Assembly: GCA_002633005.1 (NCBI GenBank)
Contig: NMRA01000346.1
Coordinates: 66,248 to 116,442, forward strand
Direction: 5' to 3'
Source: Phoronis australis
Taxonomy: Eukaryota; Phoronida; Phoronidae
Length of the DNA stretch: 50,195 bases
Shown here piece by piece: positions 1-9,981 of the stretch; within the stretch, counting starts at the first letter, position 1, and each line of letters opens with the position of its first letter. The notes beneath the pieces were generated by a model. The model did no database searches. It was not told the origin of the DNA and worked only from the letters and a program-made list of their open reading frames with translations. The translations under genes were made by a program, and so were the position numbers.

Positions 1-164
1 AGGGTGAGTCCATAACATTATTGCATCTGTACTTTATGGCTAAACTCAACTGCGGTGGTTTCAACTTTTCTGAGAGAGAAAACTGTGAGCGCCAGAACTG
101 TTTCGATGTCATGCCATGTCTTTTGCATCATGTTGGCAATTGTATAGCTATAGCCAAGTTTACC

Positions 165-415
165 CTGTTGTAGATGTGCTTCCGGTGAATTATATGAGCC
201 TCTGTTAGCTACTCGCTAACGGGCAATTGCCTATTAGCTGAATGGTTAGCACGCTTGCCGGTTTTATGGGGGTCGCGGGTTCAATCCCCGGGTCGGGTAA
301 TCTCGGCTATTACTACAACCCAAACACTCCGATAAAACCTGCAAGTGAAGTGTGCTAACTAACAGAGACTCATACAACTCTCCAGAAGCACGTTTACAAC
401 CATTTGGGTTTTGAC
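165..415. mobile_element. Foldback MITE/SINE-like element with tRNA-like core
   Basis: The left arm (about 168-215) contains GTGCTTCCGG and, further on, TGAGCCTCTGTTAGCTA. The reverse complement of the right arm (about 345-412) contains GTGCTTCTGG and TGAGTCTCTGTTAGTTA. The arms are therefore imperfect terminal inverted repeats with a few mismatches. Between them sits a tRNA-like segment. I see no certain target-site duplication. It lies in what appears to be the first visible intron of the SGNH-hydrolase gene. It could be a SINE inserted as part of a hairpin element, or a MITE that captured a tRNA-like promoter. Confidence 0.55.
226..297 (+). tRNA. tRNA-like sequence (probable SINE head or tRNA pseudogene)
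   Basis: The sequence has an A-box-like D arm (TTAGCTGAATGGTTAGCAC) and a perfect B-box/T-arm (GGGTTCAATCC), about the right distance apart for polymerase III. The D stem pairs. The acceptor stem does not: the strand before TAGCTGA and the one at CGGGTA fit poorly. No clear anticodon loop can be drawn. I therefore read it as the tRNA-derived part of a short repeat, not as a working tRNA gene. Confidence 0.45.
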
Positions 416-975
416 TATATCTTCTTCTATACCTCTCTGTAAAAATAAAATCTACATGTGTTATTAGCATTTGTGCTAATGTTTCTTTTGTTGTATCTAC
501 CCACACCCTGATTTATAATATACGCTTTACCTATACCTTCTCTTACCAAGTCTGGGCTTTGTTGAAAAAACCTAAATTGTGATTTAGGTCACTTATTGCC
601 TGCCCTTTGATCTTGTAAGGAACTGACAATCTGTCAGTGATAAGCTTGCATGACTTAATAGTCCATACACAAGTCGTACTGGAATTTTGATAACAGTGGA
701 CTACCATTAGTAAAATTTATTTAAGTTTTGTTTAAGATTTAACTAGTCAACATTAGCACAAGTGATAGTTTCTCACAATGGGACTTAATATACAAATATT
801 TACATCTATACTGAGGCGAGAGACTTTCTATTTGTTAAATTATCATTAATTTTTATACTATAGCTTGGAACAATGAATGGTTTTCGCAGTTACACTGTTG
901 TAAATTTTGTGAAATGTTATTACTTTGTCATAGAAACAACTGATTCTATTACAAACAGTTAAATATTTATTCCAG

Positions 976-3900
976 GTTAAGGTGATAACAGATAGTATTT
1001 TCAAGTACATCAAGAGCGACAGCACCATCAGCATCGACTTGGAAGTGTATAGTGGACAATGTGTAAGCCTTTGCTCGGATGGTAAGTTTAACACTACAGT
1101 ACAGTAAGGTACATTTCATCCTTAAAACCGGAAATGAAATTAAATATTGCCTTTTATTTCTGTAAAACTCTTTTCTTTCTAATATGGAACACTATTTTCA
1201 TTACCAGCACATAACATAAGAAAACTATGAGTAACTTAAGGAGTCATTCTTTAATGAAGTAAAGTCTCTGATCAACCAAGTTCGAGGGCTTTGGAATTCT
1301 TTATTTCACGCTTTTCAAAAGTTGATTGAAGTTTGTTAACAAAGTGATTTCTCTTTTCTTTTGTTGTTAGAGATGAACATCACAGGAAAGTATGATGCGG
1401 TAATTCTTCATGCGGGGACAAATGATATAGCGAAGAGACACCACCTGATGACGACTGCACGCGACCATCAAGCATGGATCTACAAGACAAGACAGATGTT
1501 TGACGGACCGATATTTGTGTCATCCCTTCTGCCCCGCTTGGATAAGTAAGTAATTGAATTTATTTAGTGGTGCTCCGGGAAATACATTTGCTTTGTCATC
1601 ACTAGTGCCATGTTGTCTTTGATGAAATATCCCAATACTACAATGATACTTCTGTCGATGAACATTGTAGTCTCGTCCACACAGCAGCTAGTGCAACTTA
1701 CCCCAATTTTAAGTGCAATGTTCACACACACCCACACACACACGCACACATCTAATTACTAGGGTAAGACCGTAAGACGTAAGTTGTCGCTGTGTGCGTG
1801 ACAGTGAGCAGTTGATCCAAATATTGGACACAAAAGAAAACCCGTCTGTATGCAATCGCACACGATAATTACTTCCACCTTGCCCCAGATTTGCTATCAC
1901 CCAAGAATTTAGAAGGGGCACAAGGTACCCTAGAACAAAGTATCCTACCTCAAAATCAGAGTAAGTTGTCACTAGTTGCACTAGTTTGAATAGTGTCCAT
2001 GGAGCCCTAAAATATATACACAACTCATTCCAGCTGTTACTTGTTCTATGATAAGTGTCTATTTGAAGGACACTTATGATTAATTGGGTTACCTTTATAA
2101 TTATTTAGTATTGCACTATTTATGGACTTAGGGAAACAGGTTCTTTGTAAAGCAGTTGTACAATGAAATCAAATTTTTACCTACACATTTATGTCATTAA
2201 GTTGTATTTGTCAGTACGTGTCATGTAAAGGTCAACAGTATTTTGTCGATAATTGGCCAATGCAGCAAATACTGACTAATAACATGTAACTGTTCGTTCG
2301 TTTTACAGCTGACAGTCAGGTAAAGTTTTGTGTGACTGAATGAATACCTGCTAGTGCTTTACTATACCACACTGCATGCTGTGCCTATCCTTAAACTTCT
2401 TACTTTCAATTAACTCCTTCATCCGGTGTGGGTTCTCCTTTTGCTAATAACCTGCATTATTCCACATACATATGAGTGCGAGCTTGAGGCACACCATCAA
2501 ATTGAGATTCAGTTTCTGGAAAGTATGTATTTCACTGAAGATCCACAATCCTCTTTATGTGCACAATCTCTAATCATGGAATAAAATCACACTTTGAACA
2601 CTTGAACTTCCAAGACGTTTCTTGAAGACTTTGAAATGACCTTTGATGCGTGTACCGTGGATGAAATGGAAGAGCAGATGTGGTAACTGCAACTCAGTGT
2701 ACACGATGACTTTCCTGTCCAAAATCTTGTAACTTGACTGCTCTGGGACTAATTAACCAAATGCCGTTAGTTATCATAATCTTTATTTCAACTGGAAATG
2801 TCCTTTTTCATAGTGCATTCAAGATAGGATGTAGTTATTTTGTGTTCATAAGCATGCATGATAACATATAATCTACTAGTAGCCCGCTGCTACATTCATC
2901 TGATCAATTCCTAGCATAGCTTAAGCTTCAATGATTTATTGTTTTAAATTTCACAATCTCCATTCTAGTTCACAGCATTCTCGATACGCAATGTTTCATT
3001 TTGCTAGAGTTTTCTGAGTTTTCTCATTCACACATTGTGTTTGTTTTGAATTGATAGTGTCATTTTGCATAAATTGTGTCTTAGTTTGTATAGCCTGTTT
3101 CTTCACGTACATTTTAAAAGGCATGCAGCTGCAGCAAACACGTACAACCAAGACCATCTGGAGCCACTGGTTAGGAAGATGACACTGACAGACGACAAGT
3201 TGTATTACGTGGATTACACGGCATGCTTCGATAGATATCGACTTCGTCAACTTTTGTCAAGGTATTTCTTACTAAAACGATAATTATGTGCAAGTCGTGC
3301 GTGGCTGCATAATATGTATTGCAAATGGTTTTAATGGGTACATCCCTGGAATTTTTTGCCTTTTACCAATCTGTCCGATTTGCCTAACACATTCGTTATT
3401 ACCTTTCAGAGAGGACGGACTTCATCCATCTAGGGAAGGGAACAGAGTTCTACATCGGTTTTTGAAGACGACTGTGAGTGAGACTTTAGGAAAGGACGGC
3501 AAATTTTACATGTGGACAGAGGAGGAATTTCCACCACTCTCTGATAATTAGTGAGTATTCTTGTTTCATTTTTAGTTGGATGTGTGCTACTTTCCAGTTC
3601 AATTTTCAATTTGAAAAAGAGGCAGTGTTGAATTTCTTTGTCATTGATGAAGTGTAGTAATGCATGTTCTTGATCAAACAAGAACCAAAAATTTTGGTAT
3701 AAGGAATTTAATTTGCCATTTTAGGTCTTATAAAACATAAACCTCATGCTTTCTTTTTAGCATTCCGCTGCAAGATAAAACATCAATGAAGTATGCAGAT
3801 GCTGTGAAGCATCAAGTTGTTCCAGAAACAGTGTATGGTATGTCGCAGTTTGAAGTTGTTTGAAAATTTTCACCACATCTAATAAGAATCAGAGCATTGA

Positions 3901-5576
3901 CAATTATAAGTTTCGGGGTTTGAAACCCAACATTTATAATCAAGGTTGGTTTTCACATCAGAAATAAAGTCAACAATTACAGCATAATATTCCAACAACT
4001 ACTGCTTTATCCTGTGGTTGGGTGAATTGCAGTATCATCATTTTTGGTCTATGGTAATATTGACCAAGCAGGCTGTGGAATGTCACTGCTCATTCACACA
4101 CATGTAGTTATCTGATCAAGCAGGCTATATGGAAGCCTTAGACATTACAAAATGAGCAGACAGTGACACTACATCAAAACAGGTAAATCTAGCTGGACCA
4201 AAATAAGTATAGAAGCATGCATCAGTGCTCATAAAATGAAAAAAAATTAGATATAGAATGGTGATTCTCATGGTGACGGAAAGTAATCTTGCCTGAAACT
4301 GGTCTGTATAGCTGTCAATATAATTATGTGTGCATTGATCGTAACAATATTTTGATTTATAGTTCAAGAGGTTGCTGTCAGCAAGACCAAGAAGGATCTC
4401 TCTGAACTTTTCCCTAACTCTAGAGTAGTTGGGGTACGGCTGCTTACATTTTTCCTATTATTTATCTGTCTGTAATTGGTATGGTGTCAGTTGTAAGTTT
4501 TCATCAAGAACTTAATCAGTTTCATTTATTGGTTGATGTGGCAGAACCAATCAAACCCTTGTCTATGTCTAAAGTTTGCCTGACATTGGTGTTCTTGTTA
4601 AAAGTTTCATTTCATTTATGCTTAGCAGCAGTTACTTCTTGACTGACGTGAACTAGTTAGATCAAGACAGTGGTTGTGTAATTTATTTACTGTAGAATGG
4701 TAGACAACAAAAATATTAGATTGCAGTACATTACTGACAGCCTCTCCCCTTCTGTCTGTGGGGAAACGTGTCGGTGTCTAAGATTGTTTGATAACGTTGA
4801 GACATCATGTAACTGGTTAGTCAAAAATACTTGAGGCTCTTAGTATTTTTTTTGTATTCAGAATTCTCTGTTTATTGGATCAACATCATGGACTGCCATG
4901 AGAGTACCTTTAACTCCACCTGCTCTCGAGACTCATATGCCTTTGAAGAAGAAGCGGCCAAAAACAACTGTGAAGACAAGACTCAGCAAATCCCAAAAGA
5001 TAAAAAGACAGCGCAAAAAGCCTACAGAATGCCTTCGACCACTGACTCATGCCACAGTGGATGGCATCCTTATTCATCTTCCTGATGGACGTATAATTGG
5101 GGTACATAAATTAGGTTTTGGAAAGGCTGGTAAACTGCTAATTTGACTGATGAGAGGAACGATCTCTGTAGAGAAGAAAATACACTTCAAAACCACAATT
5201 GTTAATCAGCATAGGACACTTAATGCGCACACACACACACACACACATAGTGTACATTACTGATTTTGGGACATATTAACCAAGTTTTGTGCTTCTTAGT
5301 GTGGCCATTTGTTAACCTGACTAAACCCCTAGAAATTTACCTTCTGCGTTGTAGTAAGATTTTGCATTATCTATATTTCAGAATGACCATGCAGTGCATC
5401 CAGTGCAAGCTGAACCACAACCTGCAGCTGAGGAGGTATCACCAATTACCATGACTCATAAGAGACCTCGTCGCCCTCAAGTTGCATTTACCAGTGACTG
5501 TAAAACGTGTATCGAAGCAGCATCGGCAGAAGAGTTAATGCAACACCTGCGACTGGAGCATTATGTAAAATTTTAA
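976..5576 (+). CDS. SGNH-hydrolase-like protein, 8 exons visible, 5' end outside window
   Basis: Exons: 976-1081, 1371-1545, 3121-3261, 3410-3550, 3761-3837, 4363-4433, 4862-5101 and 5382-5576 (stop TAA). Each has GT/AG junctions, and all phases join without a frame break. The window's first bases (AGGGTGAGT) look like the donor of the preceding exon. SGNH blocks are visible: VITDSIFKYI (block I, nucleophile Ser in TDS), ILHAGTNDIA (block III, with the GTND Asn) and REDGLHPSREGNR (block V, catalytic Asp and His). After the hydrolase fold comes a Lys/Arg-rich stretch (KKKRPKT, KIKRQRKKP) that looks like a nuclear signal. The C-terminus is a C-x2-C...H-x4-H-like motif (DCKTC...QHLRLEH). SGNH domains of this style are known in ORF1 of some LINEs, but those lack introns. 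The native substrate is unknown. It may be joined to the transposase downstream. Confidence 0.82.
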
Positions 5577-5973
5577 TAATTTGTAATTGATGCATTTTTT
5601 ACCCACAGTTTTTTGGATATTGAATACCTATGTGCCATTTTTTTTTACCTCCAGGTCTACTCAGATTTAAAATCTGGATCTTGCCTACTAGTATTGACGC
5701 TACATATTTCTTGAAAGTAGCTTGGTTAATTTAAATTTCACTTAAACTTTCCATTTGTATCATTAATGTATCAAAACCAAAAACAATGATAGGATTTTGT
5801 TTTCAAACGGTAGGATTTTATCCTCTTCTGGAAAATTGGTACTATGAGTGACTGAGTTACACAAAGCAGCAACCTAAAATGGATTGCACTTGTTGAGGTT
5901 TCACCTTATAATGACTCCTGCTTACTTTTCGTTATGTTGAATAGATCTTTTGAAGTTACCACTTTTGTTGGCA
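5577..5973 (+). other. Spacer or intron between SGNH gene and transposase
   Basis: AT-rich with no coding signal. It can be read as an intron. A donor-like TAT/GTAAAA lies at 5564/5565, inside the last SGNH exon and before its stop. An acceptor TTGGCAG ends at 5973. Both sides are in phase 0, so splicing would skip the SGNH stop and run into the transposase frame. Confidence 0.35.
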
Positions 5974-6391
5974 GCGTATTGAACAAGACCATCTACTACT
6001 GGATTGTTTGACATCAGCAGTACTTGTGTTCTGGGCTGTCACAAAGTTTGTACGCCAAAGAGAAGATACCATGATGATGGGGGATCAAGCAACGGCTGAC
6101 CAAGGTATAAAAGAAAGACTGTTTGGTGGTGGTGATGGTAAGGAAGTTATTGATGTTGAAGATGTTGATCAGGACAACCAAGGTGAGTATGGTGAGTATG
6201 TTTCTCTTTCTCGTGTCTTCAACAGGAGGGAGTTCATGACCATTGAGGTTCCAGGGGTGTTGCATTCATCACGGGTTTCTGCTTCTTTCGGTCAAATTTT
6301 TACTGATCCAACATCTCTTCAAACAATTTCACCTAAGGGTCAAATTGAAGCAGGATTGAAAATAATACAAAGAATTCCAACTGCAACCTAA
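5974..6391 (+). CDS. N-terminal part of MULE transposase gene (frame differs from the long ORF)
   Basis: The frame is open from the acceptor-like site at 5974 to a TAA at 6389-6391. It reads RIEQDHLLLDC, then an acidic region (EVIDVEDVDQDNQ). A run of ATG codons at 6071 could be a start. A strong donor (CAAG/GTGAGT) after 6182 and an acceptor-like TTTGGTTTCAAG ending at 6493 would join it in phase to the long transposase frame. Alternatively, the stretch 6183-6450 is coding and carries one stop and one frameshift. Its translation past the donor looks protein-like, so I cannot decide. No domain recognised. Confidence 0.5.
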
Positions 6392-6444
6392 GTACACTAT
6401 GATATGGGAATTTTTAGTAAAAATGGGTTAAGGTATTTAGATAA

Positions 6445-9400
6445 CCTTTTCATGATGAAATTAATGTTCAAAAAGAAGACATTTGGTTTCAAGACATAGA
6501 GTCCTTCACCAAGAAAGAGAAGTATGTAGAAACTATTGATGTGTCATCTGTAAAGTCTTTTGAAGATTACATTATGAACAGTAAACTTGGTAGTCGCAAT
6601 CATAATGAAAATTTACTTGTTAATGATGTTTCTGATCTTATGTGTGATTACTGGCTGAATGATCTCATCATTTCCAAATTAGCAGACATGATAAATGAAA
6701 AATGTAGTCATGCCTTTTGTTGTATATTTAATGTTCCTAGTGATTTGAACAATTTAAAGGAGAAGATTACTGAACAATTCAGAGGAGACCTTTGTCAAGG
6801 GGAACTCATTTTTGTTGTACACGTTGGCATAGATTCCAACTTGCAAACCGCTGCTAATGGTGAATCTGCTAACCATTGGGCTCTTGCAGTATATGACTTG
6901 CACTCACTAGTCTTAACATATGCAGATTCAAATGGATGGGGTGTTCCAGAAAATTTCAAATACCAACTAGACACATTCTTAAATTTATTTGGAAAATCCA
7001 TTGCTGAAACTATATTAGTTCACGATCCCTCAGGCACTGTTTATAACCATGGAAAATTATCACATACCTGTACCAGACATTGTTCACAATCATATCCTCT
7101 ACAAAACTGTGGTTCTGTCTGTGGTGTGGCTGTTGTTGTGGGGATGGCGATTGCAGCCTTGAAGAAAAAAGTGTTTTCTGAACTTGCCCAAGGTGAACCC
7201 GTGAGGCAGGTGAGGTACTTACGTGATATTTCAGGAAATTCCAAATATTGCCGTTTGGTATTAATAAATTGGCTTGTGAAGAAAGACATTTTTGTGGACA
7301 ACCTCTTCCTAAAACTTTCCCTGAGTTTAGATAGAAAGGGAGAGGGTAGCAACACAACACGGACCATCAAAAATAACTCTGTAATTCCATCTACTTCAAG
7401 GGCAACAAGTAGTGTTACAAGCACTCAAACACCACTAATGACACATACAGTTGGTAAAACAAAAGAGGAAAATAAGGGTAAACAACAGGCAAAGAGCAGA
7501 AATTCTAATGCACCAACTAGTATGAAAGCCATAAATGTCAGTAAAGATATTACAGTGCAGCAAAAACTAACAACCAAGAAAATTGGTAATGACCTGACAG
7601 ACTTCGTTCAATGCAAATCATCATCTTGCATAATGTCTACATCTATGATTGAACCAAAACATTTTTTAAAGAAAGTCAATTTTGATAAAATAAAAGACAT
7701 TGTTGCAAAAAGACCGCGAGTATCCTTTCTAAAAAGGTCAATGAAAATAAGAATTTTATTTTCCTTACACAATGGTAAAACTTCATCTAAGTTTTTCACA
7801 TGTGGGAACAATGAAAGTTGGGAAACTATTTTAAGTTCAGTTCAATCATTTATAGACCAGGAATGTGTACAATGGCTTTCTTCCAAGTCTGACTGGATTG
7901 ATGTGGGTAAGGTTCGTGTTGGCTCTGAGGCATTGGAATTCATTGAATCATTTCCATTTGTACTAAATCAAAAGTTGGTACTCACCGAGCCAAAATGTAC
8001 TTTAAAGGTTTACAACAAGGAAACTCCCCGTGTCTCTGTTAACGAACATGAAAACTGGGGAAATACAAATAGGCTTGACCAAAAATTCTCATACACAGGG
8101 GACTCTACAAACAGAAACATTGTTACATGGTATCTCACATGTGCATCTCAAACAAATGAATGCAGAAGTGACTGTGGATCTTTGCTCAAGGACCTTCAAC
8201 ACAGTAACACCACAGTATGTAGCAATTGTAATCTTGACCTTAGTAGTGATAAACAGTGTGACAATTGCAAGAGGCATTACTCTAGTAAATGGTATTCCAG
8301 TGATAAACTCAGGTGCGTCACCTGTTATTTATACAAGCGACAACACAACATTGACAGAGTGGCAACTATAGATCAATCAGAAATTATTCAACATGATCAT
8401 GTTAAATGCAAATGGCAATTGAAGCTTGCAATCAATAGCTCAAATTTGGAAACTTACACTATATATGCAAGTAATCAAAACCACAAATACCACAATAGCC
8501 AACCCATCCAAGTTCAAAGGAAACCCTCACTTAGCACAAAGACTACCTGGGACAGAATGAGATCTGAATGTAAATTATCTGCACAGAGTATCCAGTCAAC
8601 AAATTTACGTGCCATTTCCGTAAATTTTGGGTCTGAAAACAACACCACACATTACCATACTTTGGGGCAAGTTGCAAGGCGTATCAGGGTAGCAGATAAG
8701 CATCAAATAGCTTTAGCTATGTGTAAGCGAGATGTGAGGGAGATAAAATCTGATTGGAGGGACACAGAGAAACTTGTTGAGGGTAATTATGAGTCGGTGC
8801 TTTTTTTTCAACGTGGAAATAAGGATTTGAACAGAGACTATCATATAGTTTTAGCAAGCAAACAAAATTTGTTGTGCTTACGAAAACATGGGTCAGTTGT
8901 GTGCGGATTTGATGTGAAACATGATTTCATGTCTGTGCGATTTAAGACAGCTATATTAACATATTGCGACAGTAATCGTAAAGGGAGAATTGGGGCAGTC
9001 TCCATTTGTAATGTGGAAAATGAAGCCTCGGTGCTTTTAACTTTGCAACTAATTGCTTCCAATGTGCCATGTTCTGATCCAACATGTCCCCATTTCAAAA
9101 GATTGTATGTTTATGATGATGGTAATGGTTTCTTTTGGTTACGACCCTGTGCTTTAGCAGAACCCTTCAAACCCATAATTCAACATGACAAAGCCACTTT
9201 AATCCGTAATGCTGTCCACAAGTTTGGATCCTTATCATCTCTGTGCAATTTTCATGCGCTTAATGCATTCCGTACTTTTTTGAAGGAGGATGCCAGTCTT
9301 ATGAAATTAATGGGACCTTTAGAAATTGGATTTAAAGAAATTTTGAGGTCATGGAACAGGGAGATGCACGATGAGTTGGCAAACAAGTATAAGCACTTTG

Positions 9401-9972
9401 TTTTGAGTTGTATACCAGATGTCGTGATTCCACCAAGTACAAAGACAAAATTTTTTCACTATTTAGATAATCAATGGTTTGATTGCATATGGACCGATAC
9501 TTATACATCTTCCGTGTTATATTTGGTTTCAGATGAAGAGAAGAGAAACCCCCTTATTTTGACAGATAACATAACTGAGAGAAAATTTAAAGAAATTCAA
9601 GAATCAGATTTTCAGAGTCGGTGTAACAGGAAAATGAGCCACTTTGTGAATGTTGTAATTTCTTCCATTTTAAATCGTGAAGCAGTACACACAATGGAGT
9701 CACACAAAGAAAATCAGAAAAGCAATCATAAATCAAAGTCAATGGACACCATTTTACGGAGCTTCAATATTAGTGATGTTAGGTCTGTTGTAGGCGGATG
9801 GTACTTGGTTTCCAGTGAATGCAGTGAAAGTATTTATGAATTGGATCACACTGAAATTTTACTTACATGTTTTACTGATAAGAAAAACAGAAATGTCACG
9901 AATGATGCAGAATTGTCCTTTGAGAATAATTCACACGTTTTCTACTTTCAGTCCTTCTGTGTCACAAACTAG
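6445..9972 (+). CDS. MULE-type transposase with N-terminal Ulp1-like protease
   Basis: About 3.5 kb open without a stop. Residues are numbered from the GTG codon at 6541; the frame itself is open from 6445. A Ulp1/C48-like protease fold spans about residues 30-215: His112 in NHWALAV, Asp129 in YADSNG, Gln188 and Cys194 in QNCGSVCG. A GATA-like finger follows (Cys573, Cys576, Cys592, Cys595), then a FAR1/WRKY-GCM1-like motif (Cys623, His648, His651). The MULE DDE core is Asp791 (VCGFDVKHD), Asp883 (IIQHDKA), the Cys902/His905 motif (LCNFHALNAF) and Glu1013 (TDNITERKFK). MULE transposases cut and paste DNA with 8-11 bp target duplications. Ulp1 fusions are known in some plant MULEs. The ORF stops shortly before the SWIM finger, which lies in the same frame further on. 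The intact length suggests a young element or a host-retained gene. Confidence 0.85.
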   Translation, partial: PFHDEINVQKEDIWFQDIESFTKKEKYVETIDVSSVKSFEDYIMNSKLGSRNHNENLLVNDVSDLMCDYWLNDLIISKLADMINEKCSHAFCCIFNVPSDLNNLKEKITEQFRGDLCQGELIFVVHVGIDSNLQTAANGESANHWALAVYDLHSLVLTYADSNGWGVPENFKYQLDTFLNLFGKSIAETILVHDPSGTVYNHGKLSHTCTRHCSQSYPLQNCGSVCGVAVVVGMAIAALKKKVFSELAQGEPVRQVRYLRDISGNSKYCRLVLINWLVKKDIFVDNLFLKLSLSLDRKGEGSNTTRTIKNNSVIPSTSRATSSVTSTQTPLMTHTVGKTKEENKGKQQAKSRNSNAPTSMKAINVSKDITVQQKLTTKKIGNDLTDFVQCKSSSCIMSTSMIEPKHFLKKVNFDKIKDIVAKRPRVSFLKRSMKIRILFSLHNGKTSSKFFTCGNNESWETILSSVQSFIDQECVQWLSSKSDWIDVGKVRVGSEALEFIESFPFVLNQKLVLTEPKCTLKVYNKETPRVSVNEHENWGNTNRLDQKFSYTGDSTNRNIVTWYLTCASQTNECRSDCGSLLKDLQHSNTTVCSNCNLDLSSDKQCDNCKRHYSSKWYSSDKLRCVTCYLYKRQHNIDRVATIDQSEIIQHDHVKCKWQLKLAINSSNLETYTIYASNQNHKYHNSQPIQVQRKPSLSTKTTWDRMRSECKLSAQSIQSTNLRAISVNFGSENNTTHYHTLGQVARRIRVADKHQIALAMCKRDVREIKSDWRDTEKLVEGNYESVLFFQRGNKDLNRDYHIVLASKQNLLCLRKHGSVVCGFDVKHDFMSVRFKTAILTYCDSNRKGRIGAVSICNVENEASVLLTLQLIASNVPCSDPTCPHFKRLYVYDDGNGFFWLRPCALAEPFKPIIQHDKATLIRNAVHKFGSLSSLCNFHALNAFRTFLKEDASLMKLMGPLEIGFKEILRSWNREMHDELANKYKHFVLSCIPDVVIPPSTKTKFFHYLDNQWFDCIWTDTYTSSVLYLVSDEEKRNPLILTDNITERKFKEIQESDFQSRCNRKMSHFVNVVISSILNREAVHTMESHKENQKSNHKSKSMDTILRSFNISDVRSVVGGWYLVSSECSESIYELDHTEILLTCFTDKKNRNVTNDAELSFENNSHVFYFQSFCVTN

Positions 9973-9981
9973 TATTTCTGA

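Noticed and set aside
1709-2023. 104-aa minus-strand open frame
   Set aside because: Lies in an intron of the SGNH-like gene, has a Val/Cys run from a CA repeat and no domain or splice support.
7010-7424. Minus-strand open frames of 116 and 127 aa
   Set aside because: Antisense shadows of the Ulp1-like coding region.
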